Shown one piece after another: positions 52,113 to 61,462 of a DNA stretch of 64,000 bases. The notes beneath the pieces were generated by a model, which ran no database searches, was not told where the DNA came from, and saw only the letters and a list, made by a program, of their open reading frames with translations. Made by a program: the position numbers and the translations under genes. The number at the start of each line of letters is the position of its first letter. The first letter of the stretch is position 1. Source of the stretch: Halopiger goleimassiliensis. GTDB taxonomy: Archaea; Halobacteriota; Halobacteria; Halobacteriales; Natrialbaceae. Location: positions 2,952,339-3,016,338 of the forward strand of contig NZ_HG315690.1 of assembly GCF_000455345.1 (NCBI RefSeq), read 5' to 3'.

Positions 52113-55100
52113 ATGGCAGGGGAGAATCGTCCTGGGTTGCCGGACTCGTCGGATCGGGGACTGAGTCCGGTCGTCGCGGTGGCGTTGTTGTTTACGATGG
52201 TGCTCATCGGGGCGGGACTCGTCTTCGTCACGGGGTCCGAGATGATCGCCGCCTTCGAATCCAACATCAACAACGAGAAGGTCGACCTCTGTGTCGACGA
52301 ATCCGACCACCGCCTCGGAACCGTCGTTGGTACAGGTTCCGAACGGTCGCTCGAGTTCGACGATCCTAACTGTCAGCCACAGGTGGCCGGCGACGGATCG
52401 ATCTCGGTCACGGCATACAACAGTTCGATCGAAGACCCACAGTGGAGCGATCCGGATCGAACCGTCACCGAAGAACTCGGCGCGCTCGAGTTCGACGCCA
52501 ACGACCGACGGATCGCCCACCAGGGCGGCGGAATCTTCGAACTCACTGACTCCGGTGCACGCACCGTGGAGTCACCTGAGATCGGCTTCGGCAGGAACGA
52601 CACGCTCAACCTGGAGTTCATGCAGGTCAGTTCGGGCAACGGCCCGGGAGCGCGATCGATCGCCCAACAGGACCCCGATGGCGCATCGCAGGCGGCAGCG
52701 AACCTCAGTTCGGTCGTCGAGAACGCTACTAACGACGTCGCCATCAAGATCGAAAGCCAGTACGCCGACGGCTGGGAACGCCACCTCGAGAGCGAAATCG
52801 AGCAGGTCGACACGTTCGCCGTCGACGTAGACCGACCGTCGAACGACGAGGTCGTGATGACGATCGAGGAGATCGGCGAAGCCCCGATCGACCCACACTT
52901 CCTGATCGACGAGGATCACGGACTATCGCCACATAGCAACGGACACACAATCGCCGGCAACATCCTCGAACATGGCACTGACTTCTACATTAACACGACG
53001 CTGACCAACTACGGAGACGAGGCGGACCACGTCACTGCCACCATCACGATCTGGAACGAATCAGGGGCGGTCGTCGAGACACGTCAACTCACGTCGAACG
53101 ACGAAATCGCTCCCGGCGAATCCATTCGAACAGACGGTGACTACGACTGGGCCTGGGGCGGATCAAACGCGAATCACCGCTTCGTGACAAAGAGCGGAAA
53201 TACCGGAAACGGAAACGGCGCTGGGAACGGGAACCAACCGATCGGGGTCGAACCGGGAGAGACCTACGAGTACCAGGTCGAAACCGATCCCGGCGACGAC
53301 TCGTTGACCGATCGAGGATCCTTCCTCGTCGATGAGAACCCGCCCGAGTTCAGTATCGAGTGGACGAACGTCGTCGGCGAGCCGATTACCCCGCGAGAGA
53401 CGGTTACCGTCGAAGCCGAAATCGAAAACCAGGGCGAAGAAGACACCCAGTACGTCTGGCTCGGCGGATTCGACGGCAACGTGGTCGACATCGGCGAACT
53501 ACACCTCGACAGGCACGACAGCAAGACGGTGACGTTCGAATGGGGGACTGCACCCATCCCCTCCGACTCCGACCCCGAGTTGACCGTCGGGACGCAAGCC
53601 AACACGGAGACGGTCGACGTCGACGTCGAGCCATTGCTCGAGATCACCGACGTCGAGGTGCTCGAGGACTCCGTCGAGGAAGGCGATACGGTGTCGGTCG
53701 AGGCCAACCTCGAAGCACTCGGCGGTCAGACGAGACAGAGCGTCGTGCTCGAGGGGTTCGACGGCGGGGTCGTCGATCGAGAAACCGTCACCGTGTCGGG
53801 TGACAGAACCATCACACTCGACTACCCCGGCGTCGGGGAACGAACCGATCGCGTCACGGTGAGAACCGACGACGACGAGGCGGAAGCAGTCGTCGTCGTC
53901 GAACGGGAGGGCCCGGTCTGCCGAGAAGTCAGTTACGACGGAAGCGGAACGTCATCGGATCCGTACCAGGTGGGCAACGTCGATCAACTCCAGTGTATCA
54001 ACGACCAGGGTCTCGACGCCCACTACGAACTCGTCGACGACATCGACGCCCACGGGACGAAGTTCTGGAACAGCGGAACGACGGCGATACACGAAGAGGC
54101 AGAGACCGACGACGGGACGGATTTCACCTATGGCGACCGGATCAATCTCAGTAAGACGTCCGTCGTCGATGGATCGGTTCACGTCGACGGTGGCGGTTAC
54201 TATGGTACTGGTCCCGACTTCGAACTCGTCGATCCGGAGAACGGAATTATCGAGATTCGGGACTCGCCCGGATACTTCGACGATTGGTCGGAGCTAGAGA
54301 TCACCTACGAGCGAAGCAGTCCGCAGGGATTCGAGCCGATCGGTCAAGACGGAAATAACTATCCGAACAAGAACGATATTTCCAACTGGGACGGTGACGC
54401 GTTCAGCGGAGAGTTCGACGGGAACGGGAACGAGATCAGGGGGCTGTATATCGATCGGCCGAACGAACGGTTCGTCGGGCTGTTCGGAGCAACCAACTAC
54501 CCGTCAAATGACGCACCCGTCGGCTGGGGGTCCACGATACAGAACGTCCGACTCACTGATGTCTACGTACACGGCCAGCAACACGTCGGTGCCCTCGCCG
54601 GACAAGCTGGCGGGACCGTAGAAAACGCGAGAAGTGAAGGGTACGTCGAGGGAGAGGAGCAACTCGTAGGGGGACTGATCGGCGACGGAGCACACGCCAA
54701 CATCGACAACCGCCTCGTCGCGGAAGGCACCGTCGTCGGCGGAGAGATTGCAGTTACCGGTCGCAACAAACTGAACCACGAAGGAATCGGCGGACTGGTC
54801 GGCCGGGCGACCTGGGAAACCCAGGTGTCGACGGCCTACACGCAAACCGACGTCAGCGGCTCCAAATACGTCGGTTCCATCGTCGGCACCTCCTCCTACG
54901 TCGACTCGGAGTTCGAGCAGATGTACACCACCGGCACCGCCAGCGGCAGCGACTCCGACGCCGGTGCCATCGTCGGCCACGTCCTCTCCGGCGGCGACCG
55001 CTTCGCCGACAGCGTCTACTGGGACGAAACGATCGAGTCCGATCCCTACGGAGAGGTCGGCAACTGGTACAGGGATCGTCTCGACCCCAGCGACATCCAG

Positions 55101-55658
55101 GGTGACTGGATCGGCCGCACGACAGCCGAAATGCAGGGCCTCGACGTCACCGATCCCGGTCGAATGGACAACCTCGAGTACGAAGACGAGGGCGGCCCCT
55201 GGGTCGCCATCCCCGAGGACTACCCGCGGTTCGCCTGGGAACTCGAGGCCGAGGGCGTCTTCGAGGTCGATATCGACGACGTCGAGAACGTGACGGCCGG
55301 CGAAGCCGCCACGGTCGAGGTCACGGTGACGAGCCGATACCAGGACCGCAACGAGGAAGACGTCACGCAGACGATCACGCTCACGGACCCCGACGGCCAG
55401 ATCGTCGATACGAAGCAGGTGACCCTTGAAAGTAGCCTGGACGACGACGAGTCGACGACGATCGACCTCGTCTGGCAGACCGGCTTCGACGACGACGGCG
55501 TCGGCGAGGTGACCGTCCGGAGCGAGGACCGGGAGGATTCGGCGACGATCGAGGTCGATTCCGTCGACGACAGGACCGGCAACGCCGGCAGTTCGCCGGA
55601 AGACATCATCGCCGACTCGGCGGTCGACATCGACGTCGACGCGGTCCAGGTCGGCTGA
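52113..55658 (+). CDS. Giant type IV pilin-like surface protein with GLUG repeats
   Basis: 1181 aa. The N-terminus DSSDRGLSPVVAVALLFTMV is a haloarchaeal class III signal: PibD would cut after the Gly, leaving a pilin-type helix (about residues 16-40). A long beta-rich ectodomain follows with CARDB-like units (about 400-590), a second block from about 600, and GLUG repeats at about 785-965 (FVGLFGAT, VGALAGQAGG, VGGLIGDG, IGGLVGRA, VGSIVGTS, AGAIVGHV). A last beta domain ends near 1150. Ordinary pilins are 130-200 aa, so this is probably an adhesin tip or surface fibre. Confidence 0.8.
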   Translation: MAGENRPGLPDSSDRGLSPVVAVALLFTMVLIGAGLVFVTGSEMIAAFESNINNEKVDLCVDESDHRLGTVVGTGSERSLEFDDPNCQPQVAGDGSISVTAYNSSIEDPQWSDPDRTVTEELGALEFDANDRRIAHQGGGIFELTDSGARTVESPEIGFGRNDTLNLEFMQVSSGNGPGARSIAQQDPDGASQAAANLSSVVENATNDVAIKIESQYADGWERHLESEIEQVDTFAVDVDRPSNDEVVMTIEEIGEAPIDPHFLIDEDHGLSPHSNGHTIAGNILEHGTDFYINTTLTNYGDEADHVTATITIWNESGAVVETRQLTSNDEIAPGESIRTDGDYDWAWGGSNANHRFVTKSGNTGNGNGAGNGNQPIGVEPGETYEYQVETDPGDDSLTDRGSFLVDENPPEFSIEWTNVVGEPITPRETVTVEAEIENQGEEDTQYVWLGGFDGNVVDIGELHLDRHDSKTVTFEWGTAPIPSDSDPELTVGTQANTETVDVDVEPLLEITDVEVLEDSVEEGDTVSVEANLEALGGQTRQSVVLEGFDGGVVDRETVTVSGDRTITLDYPGVGERTDRVTVRTDDDEAEAVVVVEREGPVCREVSYDGSGTSSDPYQVGNVDQLQCINDQGLDAHYELVDDIDAHGTKFWNSGTTAIHEEAETDDGTDFTYGDRINLSKTSVVDGSVHVDGGGYYGTGPDFELVDPENGIIEIRDSPGYFDDWSELEITYERSSPQGFEPIGQDGNNYPNKNDISNWDGDAFSGEFDGNGNEIRGLYIDRPNERFVGLFGATNYPSNDAPVGWGSTIQNVRLTDVYVHGQQHVGALAGQAGGTVENARSEGYVEGEEQLVGGLIGDGAHANIDNRLVAEGTVVGGEIAVTGRNKLNHEGIGGLVGRATWETQVSTAYTQTDVSGSKYVGSIVGTSSYVDSEFEQMYTTGTASGSDSDAGAIVGHVLSGGDRFADSVYWDETIESDPYGEVGNWYRDRLDPSDIQGDWIGRTTAEMQGLDVTDPGRMDNLEYEDEGGPWVAIPEDYPRFAWELEAEGVFEVDIDDVENVTAGEAATVEVTVTSRYQDRNEEDVTQTITLTDPDGQIVDTKQVTLESSLDDDESTTIDLVWQTGFDDDGVGEVTVRSEDREDSATIEVDSVDDRTGNAGSSPEDIIADSAVDIDVDAVQVG

Positions 55659-55713
55659 ACGGAGCCACGACGAACCCGAACACCTTTTCACGCCCGACGA
55701 CAGAGGTTCTCCC

Positions 55714-56061
55714 ATGTCGACCGAATCGATCAGTGACCGACGCGAGCACATCCGCTCGATCAGCGTGACGGCGCTGGCAGCGCTGCTCGGCGTCGGTGCA
55801 GCACTCGCGTCCATGTCGATGACGGGCGAGATCACGTCGCTCGAGACGGCGAACGAGGTCGCGAGTGATACCACGGCGCTCATGCTCGTCGCCGGGGCGA
55901 TTCTCGTGCAGTTCATCCTCTACGACTTCACGGACATCTACAGCGACGACGAATTCAGCGTGAAAAACTACCTGTACATCGTGTTCATGACGTTCGCGTT
56001 CTGGTTCGTGACGTGGGGAATCCTCCTGACCTCCGAAGCCGCTGACTACCTCCCAGCCTAA
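55714..56061 (+). CDS. EMC6-like membrane protein
   Basis: 115 aa. A polar N-terminus (MSTESISDRREHIRSIS) and three helices (about 17-37, 50-72 and 85-106), with GVGAALASMSMTGEI and LYDFTDIYSDDEFSVKNYL. Size and pattern fit the archaeal EMC6-like family, a possible ancestor of the EMC insertase subunit. CACCTTTTCAC lies 27 nt upstream. RLI/ABCE1 starts 2 nt after its stop, so they form an operon that links membrane insertion with ribosome recycling. Confidence 0.75.
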   Translation: MSTESISDRREHIRSISVTALAALLGVGAALASMSMTGEITSLETANEVASDTTALMLVAGAILVQFILYDFTDIYSDDEFSVKNYLYIVFMTFAFWFVTWGILLTSEAADYLPA

Positions 56062-56063
56062 CC

Positions 56064-57878
56064 ATGGCAGACGACAGTATCGCCGTCGTAGACCTCGATC
56101 GGTGCCAGCCCGACCGGTGTAGCTACGAGTGCAAGAACTACTGCCCGCCCAATCGCACCGGCAAGGAGTGTATCACCCTCCGGGGCGAGGAAACCGAGGA
56201 GGGCCAGCCCGAGCAGATTCAGATCTCCGAGGAGATCTGTCTGGGCGAAAGCTGTGGGATCTGCGTCGAGAAGTGTCCCTTCGACGCCATCGAGATCATC
56301 AACCTGCCGAAGGAACTGCAGGACGATCCCGCCCACCGCTACGGGGAGAACGCCTTCTCGCTGTACGGCCTCCCCGCGCCACAGGAGGGGCAGGTGACGG
56401 GCATCCTCGGCCCCAACGGGATCGGGAAGACGACGGCCGTCCGCATCCTCGCGGGCGAACTCGAGCCGAACCTCGGCCGCCACGAGGAAGAAATCGACTG
56501 GGACGACGTCCTCGAGGCCTACCGTGGAACCGAATTGCAGGACTACATCGCGGACGTCCGGGACGGCGAGGTGACCGTCGCCCGCAAACCCCAGTACGTC
56601 GACCAGATCCCCGATACGTTCGACGGCAACACCCGCGAGTTGCTCGAGCGGACGGACGAGCGGGGCGCGCTCGAGTCACTGGTCGAACGGCTCTCGATCG
56701 AACCCGTCATGGAGCAGTCGATCGACGACCTCTCCGGCGGCGAACTCCAGCGGGTCGCGCTGGCGGCTACCCTCGCGCGGGATACGGACTTTTACTTCCT
56801 CGACGAGATCACGCCCTACCTCGACATCGGCCAGCGCGTGACGGCGGCGCGGTTGATCCGCGAACTCGCCGAGGAGGAGGACAAGTCGATGCTCGTCGTC
56901 GAGCACGACCTGGCGATCCTCGACCTGCTGGCGGATACGCTACACGTCGCCTACGGTGAGCCGGGTGCCTACGGCGTTGTCACCTCGCCCAAGTCGGTTC
57001 GCAACGGGATCAACGAGTACCTCGCGGGCTACCTCGACAACGAGAACATGCGGATCCGGCCGGACCCGATCGAGTTCGAAGAACACGCGCCACGGACCGA
57101 CGTCCACGGCGACGTACTCGTGGAGTATCCCGACCTCACCAAGAGCTACGGCGACGGCGAGTTCTCGCTCGAGGTCGAGAGCGGCCAGATCCACGAGAAC
57201 GAAGTCCTGGGGATCGTCGGCCCCAACGGGATCGGGAAGTCCACCTTCGCGAAACTGCTGACCGGGAATCTGGACCCCGACGAGGGCGACGCGGACCTGG
57301 ATCTGGACATCTCGTACAAACCCCAGTACGTCACCATCGACCAGCACATGCGGGTCGACGCGTTCCTCTCCTCGATCACGGACCAGTTTGGCTCCTCCTA
57401 CTGGAACACCGAGATCGCGAAACCGCTCCAGCTCGAGCAAATCATGGAGCAGAACCTCTCGGACCTCTCGGGTGGGGAACGACAGCGCGTCGCCATCGCT
57501 GCCTGTCTCTCCGATTCGGCGGATCTCTACCTGCTCGACGAGCCCTCCGCACACCTCGACGTCGAACAGCGGGTGCAGGCCACGAGCGCCATCCGGCGCT
57601 ACGCCGAACAGCAGGACGCGACGGTCATGGTCATCGACCACGACATCTACATGATCGACCTGCTCGCGGATCGGCTGATGGTCTTCGACGGCGAACCCGC
57701 CGTCCACGGGCACGCCGGCCAGCCCCAGTCGATGCGCGAGGGCATGAACGAGTTCCTCGCGAACCTCGAGGTCACGTTCCGCCGCGACGAGCGCACCTCG
57801 CGCCCACGGATCAACAAGCCCGACTCGCAACTCGACAAACAGCAGAAAGCGGACGGCGAGTACTACTACGCGCCCTGA
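56064..57878 (+). CDS. RLI/ABCE1 ribosome-recycling ATPase
   Basis: 604 aa. The Fe-S domain has eight ligand cysteines in two blocks (Cys14, 19, 23, 27 and Cys59, 64, 67, 71; Cys36 is extra). Two ABC domains follow: Walker A GPNGIGKTTAVRI and GPNGIGKSTFAKL, signature LSGGELQRV and LSGGERQRV, and Walker B FYFLDEITPYLD and LYLLDEPSAHLD. It splits ribosomes after termination with aRF1/aPelota and is essential in archaea. The last 15 residues are Lys/Gln-rich. Confidence 0.96.
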   Translation: MADDSIAVVDLDRCQPDRCSYECKNYCPPNRTGKECITLRGEETEEGQPEQIQISEEICLGESCGICVEKCPFDAIEIINLPKELQDDPAHRYGENAFSLYGLPAPQEGQVTGILGPNGIGKTTAVRILAGELEPNLGRHEEEIDWDDVLEAYRGTELQDYIADVRDGEVTVARKPQYVDQIPDTFDGNTRELLERTDERGALESLVERLSIEPVMEQSIDDLSGGELQRVALAATLARDTDFYFLDEITPYLDIGQRVTAARLIRELAEEEDKSMLVVEHDLAILDLLADTLHVAYGEPGAYGVVTSPKSVRNGINEYLAGYLDNENMRIRPDPIEFEEHAPRTDVHGDVLVEYPDLTKSYGDGEFSLEVESGQIHENEVLGIVGPNGIGKSTFAKLLTGNLDPDEGDADLDLDISYKPQYVTIDQHMRVDAFLSSITDQFGSSYWNTEIAKPLQLEQIMEQNLSDLSGGERQRVAIAACLSDSADLYLLDEPSAHLDVEQRVQATSAIRRYAEQQDATVMVIDHDIYMIDLLADRLMVFDGEPAVHGHAGQPQSMREGMNEFLANLEVTFRRDERTSRPRINKPDSQLDKQQKADGEYYYAP

Positions 57879-57913
57879 AGTCGCCGTTTTCCCGGGGTCA
57901 ATCGCCGTTTCTC

Positions 57914-57995
57914 ATACGGTTTACTGTAAGTCATTTCCGGCGCACCCGCCGCTCCGGTCGCGGGTGCGCCGGTAAATCGTTACAGTAATCCGTAT
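57914..57995. repeat. 36-bp-arm imperfect palindrome between convergent genes
   Basis: The outer parts ATACGGTTTACTGTAA and TTACAGTAATCCGTAT are near complements and the inner arms CCGGCGCACCCGC/GCGGGTGCGCCGG are perfect (13 bp), separated by a 10-nt loop. The element fills the gap between RLI and the minus-strand gene whose stop it touches. It can act as a two-way terminator, or be a mobile palindromic element of the kind scattered in haloarchaeal genomes. Confidence 0.6.
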
Positions 57996-58828
57996 CAATG
58001 CTCGCGCCGACTCCGGAAGACCACGCCGAGCCCCAGCGTTACGATCAGCAGTCCGAGCAGGACCGCTCCGACGACGCCGCTCGAGAGGACGAGGCCGCCG
58101 GTCGCCCCGATCACGGCACCGACGGCCGCGATCACCACCCCGAAAACGACGATGCCAGCCCCGAGGAGGGCTTCGCGCGGGGTGGCGGCGGCGTCGCCGT
58201 CCGTCCGGTGGGGGCGCTCGAGCGGGTCCACGAGTCGCCACTCCGGGCCCGTCTCGCGCTCGAGTCGGTAGCGGCCGCCCGACAGCGACGACAGCAGGGC
58301 GTCGCCCGCCGCCTGCAGTGATGGCGACCACCAGTCGTCCGCGTCGTCCTCCTCGAGATCCGTCCGCTGGAGGTAGACGGGTTCGCCGACGGCGTGATCG
58401 ATCGAGGCGGCGTCGTAGCCCGCGTCCTCGACGATCCGCGCGAGCAGGAACTCCCGGGACCACGGAATCGGCTTCTCGAGGGTAAAGGAGACGGTCTCGC
58501 CGTGGGGAAGCGACGCCGTCAGCCGGACGGTCGTCTCGTCGACCGTCGTGAGGTCGGTGATGCGGCCCTCGACGTACCCCTCCGGCGTGGTCATCACGTC
58601 GATCCGGCCGAGTTCGTCGGCGAGGTCGGTCTCGGGAGGATAGCGGGGGCGACGCGGCGAGACGTCGTCGTCGACAGAGCCGCCGCTGTCTCGTGAGCCT
58701 TCGCGGTCGGTGTCCCGATCGGGAGCGACGCCGCGGGTGATCTCGATCTCGACCTCGTCGCTCGAGCCGTCCTCGCGGTCGTCGATCGGATCGTCGTTCC
58801 GAGCGGGCGCGTCGGAGTCGTCGGTCAC
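57995..58828 (-). CDS. Membrane-anchored protein, function unknown
   Basis: 277 aa. An acidic disordered N-terminus (about 1-65), then a folded region beginning DLADELGRIDVMTTPEGYVEGRITDL with beta strands (RLTASLPHGETVSFTLEKP), and two C-terminal helices (about 220-245, 248-268) with a basic end FRSRREH. The soluble part should face the cytoplasm. The stop falls at the right edge of the palindrome. No family is recognised. Confidence 0.7.
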   Translation of the reverse strand: MTDDSDAPARNDDPIDDREDGSSDEVEIEITRGVAPDRDTDREGSRDSGGSVDDDVSPRRPRYPPETDLADELGRIDVMTTPEGYVEGRITDLTTVDETTVRLTASLPHGETVSFTLEKPIPWSREFLLARIVEDAGYDAASIDHAVGEPVYLQRTDLEEDDADDWWSPSLQAAGDALLSSLSGGRYRLERETGPEWRLVDPLERPHRTDGDAAATPREALLGAGIVVFGVVIAAVGAVIGATGGLVLSSGVVGAVLLGLLIVTLGLGVVFRSRREH

Positions 58829-58910
58829 GGCTCTGGTTCGCCGTCGGTACGGGATCGAGCGGCGTAAGTCGTTCCCCTGACCGACCCGTCGCGGGGGACG
58901 GTCGCCCCGC

Positions 58911-59567
58911 TCAGTTCCCGTCGGGGATCGCCTGGATCACCGCGAACAGGCCGTCGCCGTGGCCCTCGCGGACGTCCGCCGATCGCATCGCCTTCGCCTC
59001 GAGTTCGGCCGGATCGTCGAAGATCGTCTGGAGGCGCTGTTCGATCGCGAAGCCGGCGGCCTCGAGCGCCTCGCAGGCCTCGGCGGCGGTCAGAAACTCC
59101 GCGTGAGCGTAGAACGGATCCTCGTCTTTGGACTCCTGGTAGATCCGCCCCACGGGGCTCGAGCGATCGAGGACGGCGACGACGAGCGCCCCGTCGTCGG
59201 CGAGGACCCGACGGGCCTCCGCGAGCGTCGCCTCGACGTCGTCGACGAACGAGAGGACGGTCACGAGCGCGACGAGGGAGACGGCGTCGTCGGCGACCGG
59301 AAGCGACTCGGCGACGCCGCGAACGGGGTCGACTCCCCGGTCGGCGGCCCGCTCGAGTGCTCCGGCCGCGGGATCGACCCCGACGGAGAGATCCAGCGGG
59401 CCGGCGAACCGTCCCGTTCCGACGCCGATCGCCAGCCCGTCGGACCGGTCGAGGTCGTCCGGCACGGCGTGCTCGAGGGCGGTCTGCTCGGCACGGTAGG
59501 CTCCCCGGTGGGCGTCGAACCACGCCTCGTACTCCTCGACCTTCGTTTCGAAGGGAGAGCCAGCCAT
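58911..59567 (-). CDS. Class I SAM-dependent methyltransferase
   Basis: 218 aa. Motif I is LAIGVGTGRFAGPLDLSVGV, the acidic residue at the end of strand 2 is in VDPAAGALERA, motif post-I/II is VALVTVLSFVDD and LADDGALVVAVLD marks strand 5. YAHAEFLTAAEACEALEAAG is the usual C-terminal lid of UbiE/COQ5-like small-molecule methyltransferases. Substrate unknown; cytoplasmic. Confidence 0.87.
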   Translation of the reverse strand: MAGSPFETKVEEYEAWFDAHRGAYRAEQTALEHAVPDDLDRSDGLAIGVGTGRFAGPLDLSVGVDPAAGALERAADRGVDPVRGVAESLPVADDAVSLVALVTVLSFVDDVEATLAEARRVLADDGALVVAVLDRSSPVGRIYQESKDEDPFYAHAEFLTAAEACEALEAAGFAIEQRLQTIFDDPAELEAKAMRSADVREGHGDGLFAVIQAIPDGN

Positions 59568-59636
59568 TGTCCCAACACGCGTCGGCGACGAACAAAAAGA
59601 CTCGTGTGCCGGCCGGATCGGTACGTGGGCCGACGA

Positions 59637-60158
59637 TCAGCCGATACGGCGCTGACAGCTGCCACAGAGGTTCTCTTCCTTGATGTCGACTTCGCGGACG
59701 GTCGGCGAGAAGTTCATCACGCAGCGGTTGTTGTCGCAGTGCTCGAGGCCGTAGGTGTGGCCGATCTCGTGGACGATCTCCTTGCGGACGCGGTTCTCGA
59801 AGATCTCGTTGGCGCTTTTGTTCGAGAAGCCGCCGTCGCTCGAGGTCTGCAGGCGGTAGGTCGAGACGACGCTGCCGCTGCCGTCGAGGTACGCGAGGCC
59901 GAAGACGTAGTTCCGTCGCCGGTAGAAGAGGTCGTGGGGGGTGATCGCGATGTTCTTGTCGCCGCGGCCGACGCGTTCGGCCAACTGGATGAAGGGCTCG
60001 GCGGAGTACTGGTTGCGACCGGAGTCGTACGCGCCGTTGGGGACCGACTGCGCGTCGTTGACCGACACGTCGCAGTCGTAGACCGACCGCAACGCCCCCG
60101 AGGCCGCCCGCTTGACCTCCGCGGGGACGCTGCCGACCGGCACGATATCGACGAGCAT
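59637..60158 (-). CDS. Archaemetzincin (AmzA-type metalloprotease)
   Basis: 173 aa from the ATG at 60158; TTTATGC at 60182-60188 is centred 27 nt upstream. The extended zinc motif EIVHEIGHTYGLEHC then NNRCVMNFS (HExxHxxGxxHCx4CxMN) is diagnostic of archaemetzincins. Two further cysteines (LCGSCQRRIG) close the second zinc site. The shortened fold with MLVDIVPVGSVPAEV at the start is complete. It is divergent from UPF0146 with overlapping promoter regions. Confidence 0.93.
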   Translation of the reverse strand: MLVDIVPVGSVPAEVKRAASGALRSVYDCDVSVNDAQSVPNGAYDSGRNQYSAEPFIQLAERVGRGDKNIAITPHDLFYRRRNYVFGLAYLDGSGSVVSTYRLQTSSDGGFSNKSANEIFENRVRKEIVHEIGHTYGLEHCDNNRCVMNFSPTVREVDIKEENLCGSCQRRIG

Positions 60159-60197
60159 GGCAAACCATATGGACGCGGGGAGCATAAACGTCCCGCC

Positions 60198-60605
60198 GTG
60201 TCCGACTCTCGCCGGCCGTCTCCCGACCTGTTCGACCACCTCGTCGACTACGACCGCGTCGTCGAGGTGGGGATCGGCCGGCGACCAGACCTGGGCGCGC
60301 GACTCGCCCGGGCCGGCGTCGCCGTGACGGCCACCGACGTCCACCGTCGGCCGACGCCCGAGGGCGTGCGCTTCGTCCGCGACGACGTGCTCGAGCCGGA
60401 TCCGTCGGTCTACGCAGACGCCGACGCCGTCTACGCCCGGAACCTCCCGCCGGAGCTACATCGGCCGGCCCGCGACGTCGCCCGGGAGGCCGCGGCCGAC
60501 TTCCTGTTTACGACGCTCGGCGGGGACCAGCCCGCGGTGCCGGTCGAGCGACGGACGATCCGCGAGGGGACGCTGTACGTCGCAGCGGCCGCAGGTCCCC
60601 CGTGA
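60198..60605 (+). CDS. UPF0146-family protein
   Basis: 135 aa from a GTG. VVEVGIGRRPDLGARLARAG and VAVTATDVHRRPTPEGVRFV, DDVLEPDPSVYADADAVYAR and the proline-rich YARNLPPELHRP match the family, a degenerate Rossmann methyltransferase-like fold without known activity. Divergent from archaemetzincin. Confidence 0.88.
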   Translation: MSDSRRPSPDLFDHLVDYDRVVEVGIGRRPDLGARLARAGVAVTATDVHRRPTPEGVRFVRDDVLEPDPSVYADADAVYARNLPPELHRPARDVAREAAADFLFTTLGGDQPAVPVERRTIREGTLYVAAAAGPP

Positions 60606-60701
60606 GTTCCCTCACCCCCTCGAACGATCCCGACAGCCACTCGAGTCGTTCACTCAGCGAACGCGACGGGTCCGATACCGTGAAGGTCCCCCAGTGTGTG
60701 G

Positions 60702-61385
60702 ATGTCGAGCGACGTGCTCCCAGAATCGCTCTCGGATCCAGTCGTGCTCGCGGTCGTCGGGCTGGTCCTCGTGGCCGTGACCGTCGGCCTGCTCCTCCGG
60801 ATCGGTGCCCAACTCGTCGCGCTCCCCGGCGTCGTCGTCCACGAGTTCGCCCACGCGGTCGTCTGCCGGCTGCTCGGCGTGACGATCCACGAAGTCGCCT
60901 ACTTCCGGCTGGGTGATCCCCCGGGTTACGTGCGCCACGAGGAACCGGCCCGGTACCGACAGGCGTTCGCCATCGGCGTCGCGCCGTTCCTCGTCAACAC
61001 GATCGTCGCCTTCGCGGCGTTTCTGGGCCTGGCGTGGCTCTTCCCGACCGTCGACGACGTGCGGGCGGCGTCCCCGGAGGCGGCCGCGGTCGGCCTCCTG
61101 CTGGCCTGGATCGGGCTCTCGGTCGGCTCCTACGCGTTTCCGAGTACGGGCGACGCGAAGAGCCTCTGGAAGCAGGCCCGCACGCGGTGGCGTCGGTCGC
61201 CGCTGGTGTTGCTCGGTGTGCCGGTGGTCCTGCTCATCGTCGCCGTGAACCTGCTCTCCCGGCTGTGGGCGGATCTCCTGTATGCGATCGCGCTCGGCCT
61301 CGCCGCGTTCGTCCTCGTCACGGGCGAGCTACCGATCGGGGTCGAGGAACTGCCGCTCCTCGCCGGAGCCCTTCCCGTCGGCTGA
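60702..61385 (+). CDS. Membrane metalloprotease-like protein (HEFAH motif)
   Basis: 227 aa from an ATG at 60702 (a GTG at 60696 is in frame); CGATACC 28 nt upstream fits the ATG. The motif [17 protein letters not shown] is an HEXXH embedded in a membrane helix, as in M50-type or DUF3267 proteases. Five to six hydrophobic segments follow, with a charged loop [10 protein letters not shown]. The expected second Asp ligand is not obvious. It may be an S2P-like peptidase. Confidence 0.8.
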   Translation: MSSDVLPESLSDPVVLAVVGLVLVAVTVGLLLRIGAQLVALPGVVVHEFAHAVVCRLLGVTIHEVAYFRLGDPPGYVRHEEPARYRQAFAIGVAPFLVNTIVAFAAFLGLAWLFPTVDDVRAASPEAAAVGLLLAWIGLSVGSYAFPSTGDAKSLWKQARTRWRRSPLVLLGVPVVLLIVAVNLLSRLWADLLYAIALGLAAFVLVTGELPIGVEELPLLAGALPVG

Positions 61386-61432
61386 CGCAGGGAGCGGCGC
61401 ACGTTCGAGGGAAAGCCGACCGAATCCGCGAA

Positions 61433-61440
61433 CCTTTATC
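61433..61440 (+). promoter_or_regulatory. TATA box of the HAD gene
   Basis: CCTTTATC is centred 26 nt before the ATG at 61463. Confidence 0.5.
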
Positions 61441-61462
61441 CTGGGCGTCCGTGCGGACGGAT

